Origin: Dillenia suffruticosa
Lineage: Eukaryota > Streptophyta > Magnoliopsida > Dilleniales > Dilleniaceae
Length of the DNA stretch: 64,000 nt
Assembly (NCBI GenBank): GCA_033439265.1
Contig: JAVTVX010000035.1
Location: 15,030,001 to 15,094,000, forward strand
Direction of reading: 5' to 3'
The notes under the pieces were generated by a model. It was not told the DNA's origin and ran no database searches. It saw nothing but the letters and a program-made list of their open reading frames with translations. A program made the translations under genes and the position numbers. Within the stretch, counting starts at the first letter, position 1. Each line of letters begins with the position of its first letter. Below are positions 48,969 through 62,104 of this stretch, piece by piece.

Positions 48969-49635
48969 ACGGTTTAGGGGAGGTCATTTGCCAAATACTT
49001 CTATTTTGTGTTAATTGCAATTGAGTCTCTTCACTTATGAAAATTATATTTTGATCCCGAAAATTTTCATAATTTCAAGTTACACCTAAAACCTTGAATT
49101 ATGCCTAATTTAATTTATCTTGCATCAAAATGTGGTCGTTTGATCACCCAAACGTTCTTTGGAGTGAATGAAATTCTTGATCGGTCAAAATTTGATCTCG
49201 ACCTCGAAATGCATGAAATCTCATCACAGACTCCATTTTAAGCGTAGATTTCAAAAATATAGGTTTTGGGTGAAAACGAGACCGTTTTCTCGGACAAATT
49301 TCAATTTTATCAAAAATTAGGGTTTCACGGGCAAAAATTTTAAAGTACCGAGCATTTTTGCACTACGGCTTAAATTTCAATTTTGCTCCTTGACCCTTCA
49401 CTTTTAAAGTGAATTTAGCATGTATATATCTCAAGACATCAAATTTGCACATGTGGTTTTCATTTTAACTTAGTAACAAAGATTTTCGTTTTCGGTAATT
49501 TAGCCGTACAATTTTTCGAGCGATTTTCAAAATGGAAAAATTTCTTAGTGAATTTTGGGCCATGAAAACATGATCAATATCATATATATATCGAGGAGAG
49601 TACAATAGGAAAGATATCGAAGTGTCGGTATTACA
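44495..49635 (-). mobile_element. Chromovirus solo LTR (5141 bp) with perfect TSD GATAA
   Basis: On the minus strand it begins TGTAATACCGACACTTCGA and ends GACCCCGATTCGGGGTGTGACA. Both resemble the ends of the chromovirus LTR at 797-4026, and many internal blocks match that LTR in reverse complement (for example the region around 45355-45400 and the GCAGCCGCC end). GATAA flanks both sides (44490-44494 and 49636-49640). No internal domain or partner LTR exists, so unequal or intra-element recombination has left a solo LTR. Small ORFs in it are not genes. Its unusual length is partly due to an 870-bp internal duplication. Confidence 0.88.
47643..49380. repeat. Tandem duplication, two 870/868-bp copies
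   Basis: Copy 1 at 47643-48512 and copy 2 at 48513-49380 begin CCTAAATATTTGC and end GGCTTAAATTTCAA. By eye they differ by only a few substitutions (for example GATCCAAGG versus GATCTAAGG) and 2 bp in a (CT)n tract (about 48055-48100 and 48923-48968). This is a very young direct duplication inside the solo LTR. It also explains the duplicated ORFs at 47626-47853 and 48490-48707. Confidence 0.95.
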
Positions 49636-49640
49636 GATAA

Positions 49641-49837
49641 GCTATCATGATTTCACCGGTGAGTCCATACCGCAACCCCAGATACTAGAATACGAAGAGC
49701 TTTATCAAAGAACCGGACCATACCCACATCAACGATATGATCCAATCCCACACAATCAATTTAGCTCCAAACATGTAAATTGCATAACTTCCTGTGGATT
49801 AAAAACTAGACTTGACAAACTTTCAAGCCATATGTAA
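49641..49837 (+). pseudogene. Right part of the ORF split by the solo LTR
   Basis: Open for 65 codons to a TAA, reading Y-H-D-F-T-G-E-S, EYEELYQRTGPYPHQRYDPI, and ending L-D-K-L-S-S-H-M. It is in frame with 44338-44494 once the LTR and one TSD copy are removed. It is Tyr/Pro/His-rich with no domain that I recognise. AT-rich sequence after the stop would be its 3' UTR. Confidence 0.45.
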
Positions 49838-50247
49838 TTTGATACAATCATGATAAACGTTGAATTTTGTCTTCCCAAATTCATGTTTCAAATCAATGTT
49901 TAACCTTATGATAATCTAAAATTTAAATTATTTATGGTTGTTTATATTAAAAAATAGATTTATTGGATACGTGATTCAATCATATTCAAGTAAGAAAATG
50001 ATTACCAAATTCTAATAAAAAAATAATTCTAATTTCTGAATAATGAATGTCCAACTTAAAATATGATTAAATGAGATTACTTCCTCCCCACATTTAACTT
50101 TTTCTTTGCAAGGATGAGTTTAGGAAGAATGAGCAAAGGAGTTCCCTAATCAACAACATAGTTCAACTCCAATTTATGGAAAGGCAAAAGAAGTAACTAA
50201 AGGAATGGACATTTTACTATTTTGATTCTTTCTCATTCTTTCTTAAT
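49838..50247. other. AT-rich intergenic, no gene recognised
   Basis: Sequence between the split ORF and the second Tat-like element. No motif seen. Ends with the CTAAT target duplication (50248-50252). Confidence 0.45.
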
Positions 50248-50252
50248 CTAAT

Positions 50253-51070
50253 TGTTAGAGGTGGGTTTGCCTCCACAAATGATGACTCTACTAACTCGAA
50301 CTGGGAGATTGGGCCATTCTCTAATCTTGATCAATAAGTCCTACAAAAGACCACTGGAGGGTGCTCTGGCGAAGAAGGCTCCGACGCTCAAATTAGAGAG
50401 CGGTTTTCAAAAGGAAAGAATAGACCAAAAGAAATTGTCAATACATTGTGTGCAAGTTCAGAGAGTAAATGTGTGCATACCTGGTTGATTAACCTCTGAT
50501 GTATATATAGTTACTAGATGTAAGAGAAGTGTGATAACGGGGTATTGAAACCCTAGTTTCCATGCAGAAGTATTCTAAGATTATGAGGATTACGATGAGG
50601 AGATTCTACAAGATCTCAATGATCTTCGATTAGGAAAGTCCAGGCAGTTATGTAGATTTTCCTTTATGCATTGGAGGTCTCCCTTCCATTTACAAGATAT
50701 TCCTTCCACGTTTATCAGAGAAATGAATATTTACCTTAGTAAATCAGGGGATGGTCACCAATCGCCAAGTGAGTGCTATGATCAATCGACCGTTTGCAAA
50801 TCAAGACACGACCGGTGCACACAGAGAGAGATGGGGGCCATGTCTACCCGTAGAGGAGATAGATCTCGTATTAACGACACGTTTTGGTTAAGACACCCCA
50901 CGAGCAAGGCTTCAAAGGGTCTGAAGCCTCATGATAGTAACAAACCTAGTGGCTAGCCGATCAGGTGAATACCGACTAACTGAACGATTGGACCACCAAG
51001 AGTCATTTGTTACGCTATGGACTGGTTTCGAGCCCAAAATGGTTTGGACCGTTTTGACCATATATTATCA
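50253..51070 (-). repeat. 3' LTR of Tat-like element 2
   Basis: 818 bp, matching 57637-58442. Plus-strand edges TGTTAGAGGTGGG and CATATATTATCA. The antisense ORF of the element starts 19 bp inside, at 51089, pointing away from this LTR. Confidence 0.88.
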
Positions 51071-51088
51071 TTTTCCCTCACTCCTACT

Positions 51089-53282
51089 ATGGCTTCAGAG
51101 AAGGAATGTCAGGAGTATAGTCTAGAGAAGACCCTTTGGCTTTTGCAAATAAAAAATTTAAATGTGGTACATGCCGTTTCGATGACCATGATCGTCTCGA
51201 CACACTTTTTATTCTGCTCATTTGTCGATTGGCTCCCTATTATTTCCTTTGTCCTTTTGGCAATTAAGCTTTTCAACGATTTAGCTTCCTACAAAGAACT
51301 CCTCAAAGAAATGGCTAAGGGCTCATTATCTAGTTCTTCTCTAGGCATCGGAGATATCAGGAGCACCATGTAGCAGAAGGAACTACATGAGATCAAAAAT
51401 GTTATGCCGTTAGGCAACAACCTTGAAATCATGTCGACAACTAATGCTGATAGAGCCAACATGGTCTTGGGGAATCGAGTTTCGATGTATAAACAATAGG
51501 TGAAATTCAGTCTAAATGTGCCATACACTGACCTTATTGCTAGGGTCCTATTATGTTGGAATATATTCCCCACTTAGTGCTTGGCGTTTGGTTGTAGCAC
51601 TTATTTTTCTATAGTGAGACCATTGACAAAAGCTAGATGTACAAGTACTTTTTCATCGAGTTCTTGGAGGAAGGCCTAATGACGAGGCTTCCATCACCCG
51701 ATACAAATCCGTTTACTGAGTTGAAGCCTTGCAAAATTTGTCATAATTCGGTCTTTGTCTAGTTATAGGTAAATATTGTGAGGCTTCGTGAAGAAGCATT
51801 TGGATCGACCGTCTCCTAGACGATGAGATGTTGTTGCTAGCGGGTTTATAGCTTGATGAAAGGAGGGGAATCGAGAGGCCATTGTTACTCGAGAAGGGGA
51901 AGAAGAAAGCAGTGGATTGCTTGTATTTCCTCATAGAGGAGGATTTGAAAAAGGCTATTGATTGACGGATGAGGGAGAGATCAGCGGGGGCCCTTGAAGA
52001 AACCTGTAGAGTGTCAAGGGCTTATTCACCTGATTTGACCCTACTTGCCTCGTTAAGGGCTAAGAGGAGGTGGGTGTTATTGCGAGAGTTCCCCGAAGAG
52101 GAGTCCGGTGATAGCCCAGAAGAAAATCTCCCGTTGCCTCAAGATTTGGTCGATTGACTGTTGATGAGCCGTCGGAAGCTAGCGGTAGTGAACCCAATGG
52201 ATAGCATTCTATAAATGAAACCGGTAAAGGTTCTCCAGTAGGGAAGCCCCCAAAAGGAGAAGCAACTGTAGGTGGTATAGCCACAAGAATGGGAGTAACC
52301 GAAGGGATTAGAGGTCATGCTCCTGGAAGTATAAGAGAGCCAGAAGGAGGTTCCTCAGAGGGTTTTGAAGATGTTGGCCCTGAGTTAGCAAGGAGGCCCA
52401 GTGTAAGGCCATCTATTGCTATTCCATTGGTACCCTTGGACAAGGGCAAGCGTCCAATGTTCGAGGAGGTGTCCCCCCGTGCGATTCTTATTCGGTCTTT
52501 CAATGGGCATCGGGGTTCAAAAGGGTGAGAGATGGTAACAATTAGTGCTGGGAACAATCATTACTATTATATAGATATCATTGAAGGGAAGCAGATAGCT
52601 GATCAGTTGGATTTCTACCATTCGAATCTAGAGCTGAACAGCCTCTCACTCGAACAGGCCAATGAGGCCTTGTTTTCAGTATCCATGATGGTACTCTTCT
52701 TTTCTCGATGCTCATTTGCTTTTCCTTTTTTAGCCCACTAACTTGTGTTCATTTGTCTAGACCATAGTCCTGGCTGAGTTACAAAAGCGACAGAGGGAGC
52801 AAATGCTAAATCATATTAGGCGTCGGTCTGACCAGACGATAAGTGATGTCTCTCAGCTAGAGAAGGCCTTTTTACAGAAGGAAAGGAAACTTGAGGAGGC
52901 AAGGTCCTCTACGATGGCCACGAGTGCCTGTGCTGAAAAGGTGGAGCAATTAAAGGGCAAACAAGATACGGCCCTCTAATGATATAGGGAGCTCAAGCCA
53001 AAGACCAAGGTACGCGAGGTATCTCTTCACGCCGCAAGGAAATTGATCGACGTACGTAGCCGATCCCTCCAAGCTGTTGAGTAGGAATCGGCTAAACTGA
53101 GGGCTACCATTGTGAAGGATGTGCACACCCAATGCAAGTCGCCTGAGAGGTTTCAATATGGCATGGAGATTATTCAGCAGGCGGGATTGGCGGATGCTAT
53201 GCCCCCAGGCCCTAAGGACCCTACTGTTGAGCCTGAGCCTGCTACTACTCCTGTAGAGCCTAGTATCCCTTCTGTCTACTGA
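51089..53282 (+). pseudogene. Antisense ORF of the Tat-like element, unknown coiled-coil protein
   Basis: Opposite in strand to gag. From an ATG at 51089 the frames are open in long blocks (51089-51370, 51969-52157, 52289-52528, 52532 to about 52690, 52761-53282) broken by stops and shifts. The first block has a hydrophobic, possibly membrane-spanning stretch. The middle is Gly/Pro/Glu-rich with LDKGKRPMFEEVSPRA. The last block is an Arg/Glu-rich coiled coil (LAELQKRQREQML, LEKAFLQKERKLEEA) ending in a Pro/Glu-rich tail and TGA at 53280. An intron with GT at 52691 and AG at 52760 (TTTGTCTAG) joins the last blocks. Antisense ORFs before the 3' LTR are known in some Tat elements; the function is unknown. 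Confidence 0.6.
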
Positions 53283-53599
53283 TCGGGATTTCTACTATTT
53301 TCTTACGACTTCTCTTTTGTATTTCATTTTCAAGTGTTCAAATGAAGTGCTCTTTTGTTCTCATTAGCTTCGCACTCTATATCCGTTGGATAGCTCTTTA
53401 ACGAGTAGAGTGTTATCAAGAAGTCGTGTCCCTAAAGAGTCTTCCTTTCTTGGATTTAATTAATAGGAGCAGTCATGAGTGTCCGATAAGCTCTGTTCAA
53501 TAGGTCATGCACACAAGTAGATTAGGCATTGCAAGTTCATCTAGGGAAACAGTCCCCATCACAAGTTTCATTTGGGAGAACTAGGTGATACTTGCTCGT

Positions 53600-53945
53600 T
53601 CTAAGGGATAGATTCCTACCGGTAGGGCAGGATTGCCAGTTCAGGGAAGTAGATCCCAAACAATAAGACAGGGCGATATTGACTTATTCTAGGAGATACA
53701 TCCCTAAAGATAAGGCAGGGTGACGTTGGCCCATTCGGGGAGACAGATCTCTAATGATAAGGTTGGGCGACGTTAGCCCATTCGAGAAGATAAATCCCTA
53801 ATGATAAGACAGGACGACATTGGTCTATTCGAAAAAAATAGATCCCTAACGATAAGATAAGGCGACATCGGCACGTTCGGAAAGATAAATCCCTAATGAT
53901 AAGGCAGCGCAACATTATCCCGTTCGGAAAGATAAATCCTTAACG
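53600..53945. repeat. 47-bp tandem array, about seven units
   Basis: The core ATCCCTAATGATAAGGCAGG recurs at 53653, 53700, 53747, 53794, 53842, 53889 and 53936, spaced 47-48 bp; each unit continues GCGACATTGGCCCGTTCGG..AGATAA. It lies in the 3' untranslated region of the Tat-like element, a position known to generate satellite-like arrays in this lineage. Confidence 0.88.
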
Positions 53946-54059
53946 GGTTCTGCTTTGTGGGCTAGTTTATCGTAGATGGCTTGTGAAAAGAAACAAACAT
54001 ATCATTAAGGATAACTTGATGATAAGTAGAACAAATGTTGAGACTAGATATTAGATATC

Positions 54060-54276
54060 ACCCGCCAAAGGGTGCATTAGGGCCAATTACATAAAGATAG
54101 AGAGAGACTTAGGGTTTACTTGGAAGGATGCCCAAGGGCTCCGAATTGCAAGATAAAGTTTTAATACCATTGGGTATTCTGAATTTGACTTTCATGTGAT
54201 TTGTGCTTGGTAGTGCTTCCAGAGCATTTAAGCCTGGACGCCCTAGGATTGCATTGTAAAAGGAGGGGAGTTTAAC
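54060..54276 (-). pseudogene. Tat-like protease, C-terminal part
   Basis: Minus strand reads VKLPSFYNAILGRPGLNALE and then STNHMKVKFRIPNG, the end of the Tat-type protease domain, followed by a stop. The RT that normally comes next is absent. The upstream half lies beyond the solo LTR at 55600. Confidence 0.78.
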
Positions 54277-55599
54277 TGTAAGGTCCAATTTTGAGAAAAT
54301 ATTAAAGCACGCATTTGTATTTGTATTTTATTGAACATACTTAAATTTTTCACATCGTATTGTAACAAGTTCCTTGATTTCCTCTTTATTTACGATGCAT
54401 GTTTTGATTTTTATATTTATGATTTTAAGTAGAGGTCGGGTATATTGAAATTAGTATAGACTGTAAAATATAGTGGCGAATGAAAATGATTGAAATAATG
54501 TAACAAGAGAACCGAATTACTGTTTGATGTGGGACCCACAAAAGGAAAAGAAAAAGAAAAAGAAAAAATAAAATAAAATAAAATAAAAATAATTTGGGGA
54601 CACCATGGCACATTATCACCTACCACATGACACTCTGGCCCTTGACACCTCACCTTGCTTGGCCCCACATTCCACTTAGGTAAAGAGATAGAGATGGAGA
54701 AAGAACTCAAAAACATAACATTCATGTTCATTTTTCGGATTCAACACTCTTCATCCAAAAAGCTATCCAAACCTCCATGAAAATGACCTTTCAAGCTTGA
54801 AATAAACCACTTTCATCCATAAATATGTTGACTTTAGTCTTTGGAAAGTAAAAAGAAGTGTAGAACACTTGAAAAAACAAGCTAGAAATCCAAAAAAAGC
54901 TTAGAGAGGAAAAGAAGGAAAGTCAAAGGAAAAGATTGCAATTTTGAGCCAAGTACCATGCTTGTGTTGTTTCTTTGATATCTAATAGCCATGTTTAATA
55001 TGTATTTAGACTCTTTGTGGTATTTAAATAAGGATGGAATGAAAAAGGAAGGGAAATCTCACTTGGAACATTGAAAGATGGAAGTAGAACCTAGATTAAA
55101 TATTTTGGACAGCCTAACCATATACTGTGTTTTATTGAATATCTTTTTTTGCATAACTGCAAATTAAGTAGGGTTTTCTCCTAATAAAACTAGACTTCTA
55201 TAGCTTTAAAATAACATATAATTCAAGGAGTTTCGTGAAAAATTAGATTTTTTGGAAATATCATGATTTCTATAGAAAAACTATTCTGTTCATAGCATGA
55301 CCATACTCTATTGTTTATTCAATATCTTTTTCTACACAACTGCAAATTGAGTAGGGTTTTTTTTTTAGGAAACTAGACTTCCATAACTTTAAAATGAGAT
55401 AAAATTTAAAGAGTTCATTAAGAAATGAATGTTTTGTGAATTTTCAAAATGTCACATTTTATGCAGAAAACCATCACACACGAGGAGTGCAACTATTGCG
55501 AGTCCAAATATCACATTTTAATCATATTTGTTGTTTTTGCATTTGTATATCTATTCCCTTTTGCTAAGGGGTGCGACACCTGGATAGTGGATTATCACA
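54277..55599. mobile_element. Candidate solo LTR (1323 bp) inserted in protease
   Basis: Edges TGTAAGGTCC and GATTATCACA fall exactly where the protease frame breaks. Flanking 5-mers are TTAAC (54272-54276) and TTACT (55600-55604), a possible decayed target duplication. No internal genes. A segment of about 150 bp is repeated imperfectly inside it (about 55127-55270 and 55315-55460: TATTGAATATCTTTTT.., CTGCAAATT.AGTAGGGTTTT). Its family is unknown. Confidence 0.65.
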
Positions 55600-55900
55600 T
55601 TACTACATTGAACGTGATCGAAACCATTGTATGGTCAGGAGGAGTTCCATGGGTCACAGGCAAGGAAATAATGCCTTCAAGGTATATCCATTTGCCTAAG
55701 AGACCCCTAATGGGTCCAATGTGTGGCTACAAGTGTAAAACCCATTTGTTGGAAAGTGCTCTAGTATAGGAGGTTCCATCCTACCTCTTGGTCGACAAAG
55801 ATTCTCTTAATCTCGTATTGTCTGATCTTGGTTGTGATGATAAGGGAATCATGTTGATCTAGGTCGACCCCTTATTAAATCATCGCCGTTGAAGCCAATC
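55600..55900 (-). pseudogene. Tat-like protease, N-terminal part
   Basis: Minus strand from about 55900: a shifted reading frame gives GVDLDQHDSLIITTKIRQY, then EIKRIFVDQEVG, where VDTGS is expected, so the catalytic Asp-Thr-Gly is lost. It continues with Y-L-E-G-I-I-S-L-P-V-T-H-G-T and TMVSITFNVVM up to the solo LTR edge. It belongs with 54060-54276. Confidence 0.75.
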
Positions 55901-55949
55901 ATTGGCCTTTTCTTTTTGTGCGGCTTCCTGGCATGGGTGGCAAGGACCT

Positions 55950-57570
55950 CCTCAGATGGGGAGCTGGGTGCTTCGGTCTTCTGAAAGATTAGAGCTATTA
56001 GATGTCATTCCTCATTTGCTCAAGCACCTATCAATCCCACCGATGCCGGGCTTGCAAGATACGAGTTGGGAGGTAAGGTTGCGAAGGGTTATATCCGCCC
56101 TACACCTAGAGGATCACTCTGTCAGGTCTGTTGAGGGTGTTTGTCGGAAGTGGCTGGTCAACTCATTCATTCTCCGCCTTCGGATTATGGGAGCTCTGAA
56201 GAGGGATGCCCTCTCTCTATGCACTGATAAATCTTTGGAGTTGGCCACTTCAAATAAGGAACTCAAGTTTGACCCTTAGTTTCTTGCATTCGTCGGTGAG
56301 ATGCCCATAGTCCCGATAAAAGTGGCAATACTGAGTTTTGTCCTTCTTGGGATCATCCTCTATAGGACGAGGGGGCCATCGGTTATAAAGTTTGTTCTGG
56401 ATCTGAAAGAGTACCTGGTTGTGGGTCTCGTTTAGAGGATGTAACTTGTAAACTTCCGCTATTGCAAGGGTCTCTTGCGGGCTCTCTTAGGTGAGAACCA
56501 TTAGAGAGAATGGTTGCGCTCTTTTTTAGCCAATTGGTTGCGTCTCTTATCGAAGGTCTCGGCATCTTCGGCTTTTATATACTTCTCTGCATGAGTGTAG
56601 AACTCTTGGATAGAAGATAGGGGATTCTTAGTGATGGATGTCTTCATCCCAAATGGTTGTAGTCTAGTGAGTAGCCTGGCTAGTACGATCGAATGGTCAA
56701 GACCAAAGACCTCCATCTTCTCGACTTTGAACTTCTCAAGGAAGTCCCTCAATGGTTTATCGACCCTCTGTCGCAACGAGAGGAGAGATGTAGATTTTCT
56801 CTTGGCCGCCCCCTACTTATGACAAAGTGTACTTCGAACTGCTATCGCAATTGAGAGAAACTTTTGACACTAAACGGGGGGAGCGAGTTAAACCATATAA
56901 GTGCACTGCCCTTCAGAATTGTTGGGAAGTGATTGCACATGGTGGTATCTATCATGTCTCTCAAGACCATCATAGTGATGAAGTAGGTGACATGGTCCCT
57001 GGGGTCATTGGTGCCGTTGTACCTCTCCAAAGGATGGAGAAGCACGTAACGAGGCATTGGTTCTAAAGAAACCTTAGGGTCAAAAGGCAAGAGACTAGTG
57101 AGTTTATTTCTCTTCACGTTTGCTTGTTTTAGCTCGTTAGCTATGTGCTCTTTAGTCTATTTTCTTAGATCATCAGGGTCGTGTCGTGATATCACCGAGG
57201 GTTCTCAACGTTCCCTGGGCTCAAGTCTCCCTGTGCGCCCATAGCCCAATTTGTGGGAGGAAGATTGGGCTCCCAATTGAAGAGTACGACTAAGTTTTTC
57301 CAACTATTTGCTCATACTTTGTATTCTTGATTCTAGCCTTTCTAACTGGGGCCCACTAACTCCTTCTATAGAAACAAGAGCAACAAGTGGTACGGGGTGG
57401 CTATGGTAGCTGGCTGAAGGTTGTAGTTCTGGTGGATTAGCGACAACGTGCCAAGGATGTACCTTTCCAACTATTTGTTGTGTGGTGTTCGTTGGAGAGG
57501 CAATGTACCTTTCCACCAAGGATGTTGCTCTAGAAGCAACCCTAGTCATTCTTCGGGGAGGCATTCTCAT
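55950..57570 (-). pseudogene. gag: Tat-like gag
   Basis: Begins at the ATG 57570 (MRMPPRRMTRVAS), about 45 bp after the PBS. A weak linker is followed by the capsid core (57117-56842: HPLERYNGTNDPRDHVTYF, ALIWFNSLPP), then after a frameshift near 56830 by RQRVDKPLRDFLEKFKVEK (56776-56501). A knuckle-like motif CHFYRDYGHLTDEC follows at about 56325-56284, the usual nucleocapsid motif of Tat/Athila gag. Stops and shifts break it, but domain order and length are normal. It would form the particle; this copy is dead. Confidence 0.85.
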
Positions 57571-57612
57571 TCAATAAGGAGAAGCGGTGGTGAGAAGATT
57601 TCTTTCTAGTCT

Positions 57613-57636
57613 GATCCCACCAACAGTGCCAATCTA
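57613..57636 (-). other. Primer-binding site, Tat-like element 2
   Basis: On the minus strand GATTGGCACTGTTGGTGGGA follows the LTR end. It resembles the TTGGCGCCGTCTGTGGGA-type PBS of plant Tat elements. I do not assign the tRNA. Confidence 0.7.
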
Positions 57637-58442
57637 TTGGATATGGATTTGACTCCACTAATGATTACTCTACTAGCTCGAATTGGGAGGCTAGGCTATC
57701 CTCTGATCTCGTTCGATGAGTTTTGCAAAAGACCGTCAAAGGGTGCTTTGTTAGAGAAGATTTCGATATTCAAATTAGAAAGTGATTTTCGAAAGGAAAG
57801 AATAGATCGAAAGAAATTGTCCATGCGTTATGTGCGAGTTCAGAGTATACATGTGCATATCTAGTTGATTGACCCTTGATGTATATATAATTATCGGACA
57901 TAAGAGACATATGTCAACGGGACGTTGAAACCTTAGTTTTTATACGGAAGTGTTCCGAGATTTCGGGGATTACGATGAGAAGATTCTACAAGATTCCAAT
58001 GATCTTCGAGGTTTCCCTTCCGTTTACGGGAGATTCCTTCTATGTTTATTAAAGAAATGAATATTTATCTTAGTGAGCCATGGGATGATCACCAATCGCC
58101 AAGTGAGTATTGCGACCAATCGACCGTTTACTGATCAAAACACAATCGGTGTACACATAGAGAGAGAGAGAGAGAGAAAGATATATAGAGAGAGAAAGTA
58201 GGTTATGTCTATCCGTCTAGAAATTAGATCTTGCATTGATGACATGTTTCGGTCGAGGCACCCCACGAACGGGGTTCAGAGGGTCTGAAGTCTCATAATA
58301 GTAACAAACCGAGAGGCTAGCCGATCAGGTAAATACGTAAATACTGACTAATCGAACGAATGGATCACCAAGAGTCATTCATTACGCTGCGGATTAATTT
58401 CAAGCACAATATAGTTTGGGCTGTTTTGACCATGCAACATCA
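57637..58442 (-). repeat. 5' LTR of Tat-like element 2
   Basis: 806 bp; matches 50253-51070. The inner edge has decayed to TATTGG. Contains a (GA)n run at about 58158-58198 where the 3' LTR has a short ACAGAGAGAG. Confidence 0.88.
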
Positions 58443-58447
58443 CTAAT

Positions 58448-59600
58448 ATTTACTCATATATTAAATAATAGGAGATTCTTTAATGGTCAAATCAGTTTAC
58501 TTATGCAACATTACAAAAGTAGAGTTGAAAATAGCCTAACTAAGAATGAAATAGAGATAAAAGTCACAAAATGTGATTCACGTGCCCAAAACTCTTTGCT
58601 TGAAATTCTATCAAACAAACACAAAGGGGTTGGAAATTTGTTTTGATTGATCTATTCCTTAGGTCAAACATAAGATATGCTGGTGTCACAATGAATCACT
58701 GTCCAATCGCATCGAATCTCAAATTTATTTTTACCAAAATTCTGAAAATAACTAATGTATTAGATTCTCCTGTCCAAATATGGAAATTCCATAAATTTTT
58801 TGAATTCTTCCCAAAGTAACAAGATCATTTGTGCTACATTTTAGTTATTTTGATAAGAGAATCTAATTTCTATTCATAATTTTTTTTCATATTTGCTAAT
58901 AAAAAACCAATACAAATGAAAAAAAAATAAAACAAATCGAAATAAATTGAATTTTAAAATAATGATTTTTATTGGATGTCTAATGGATTTTAATAAATAA
59001 CCACCGTTTATTTGTTAAGAGATAAAAAAAGAATTTAGGGAGGTCTGCTAAGATTAAATATGTAGGTATTTAATGACCGATAAATTTATTATAGTAAATA
59101 AATTATATAGGTTAAATTTAAAAGATTAATGTGAAGGAGATGAGTTTTAGGTTTAAGTTATTTGTGATTAAAGATTTTGAGTCTTCAAAAGTGAAAAAAT
59201 AATTCACCCAAACAGCTATTTAAAAAATAATTTCACTAACAAATCAATTTCTTTAGATATTTATAAATTTCTAAATGAAAAAAACTTATATTACAAAATA
59301 AAAATGTTCTAGATAATTTTTTAATTTTATATATTTCCATAGGATATGACTTTTTGCAATAAAATGAAAATATAATAATTTTTTATATAGTTTATTAAAA
59401 GTAGAAAAGTTGAAATTTATCAAGTTAAATTAGAAAAAAGAAAAATAAAAAAGAGGGAGAAAGAGGGAGCGGTGGGGTTCCATGTTTCTTTATTTGGTAA
59501 AGCAAAGTAGATGACAGAAGCAATTTGCCGTCCGCTCCTGCGTTGTGCCCCTTTTGCCCTTCTTATTAACCATCGCTTTGATACAAAGCTATTTTCTCCT
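58448..59600. other. AT-rich upstream region of the calmodulin gene
   Basis: Between the Tat-like element and the calmodulin transcription unit. AT-rich with no ORF of note or recognisable element. The proximal 150-200 bp are richer in GC. Confidence 0.5.
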
Positions 59601-59615
59601 GTGGTGCTCTCCCAA

Positions 59616-59627
59616 GGGATATATTTA
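59616..59627 (+). promoter_or_regulatory. Possible TATA box of the calmodulin gene
   Basis: GATATATTTAGA lies about 80 bp before the start codon, followed by a purine-rich GAGAGACAGAG leader. Position fits a TATA box with a short 5' UTR. No transcript evidence. Confidence 0.35.
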
Positions 59628-59704
59628 GAGAGAGACAGAGAGACAGAGATATCAAGGGCAGCAGCTAGAAAAGGCGTCTGCGAAGGAAGACAGAAAAAGG
59701 ATAC

Positions 59705-62104
<2,400 letters not shown>

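Larger units (their letters stand above)
50253..58442 (-). mobile_element. Ty3/gypsy (Tat-like) element 2 with perfect TSD CTAAT, lacking most of pol
   Basis: LTRs at 50253-51070 and 57637-58442 with TG..ATCA-type ends, flanked by CTAAT at 50248-50252 and 58443-58447. The minus strand carries 5' LTR, PBS, gag and protease. Then, with no RT, RNase H or integrase in between, it has a tandem array, a long antisense ORF and the 3' LTR. The LTRs are related to but distinct from those of Tat-like element 1 (shared TGTTGGA and 70-bp unit). A solo LTR interrupts the protease. Confidence 0.9.
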
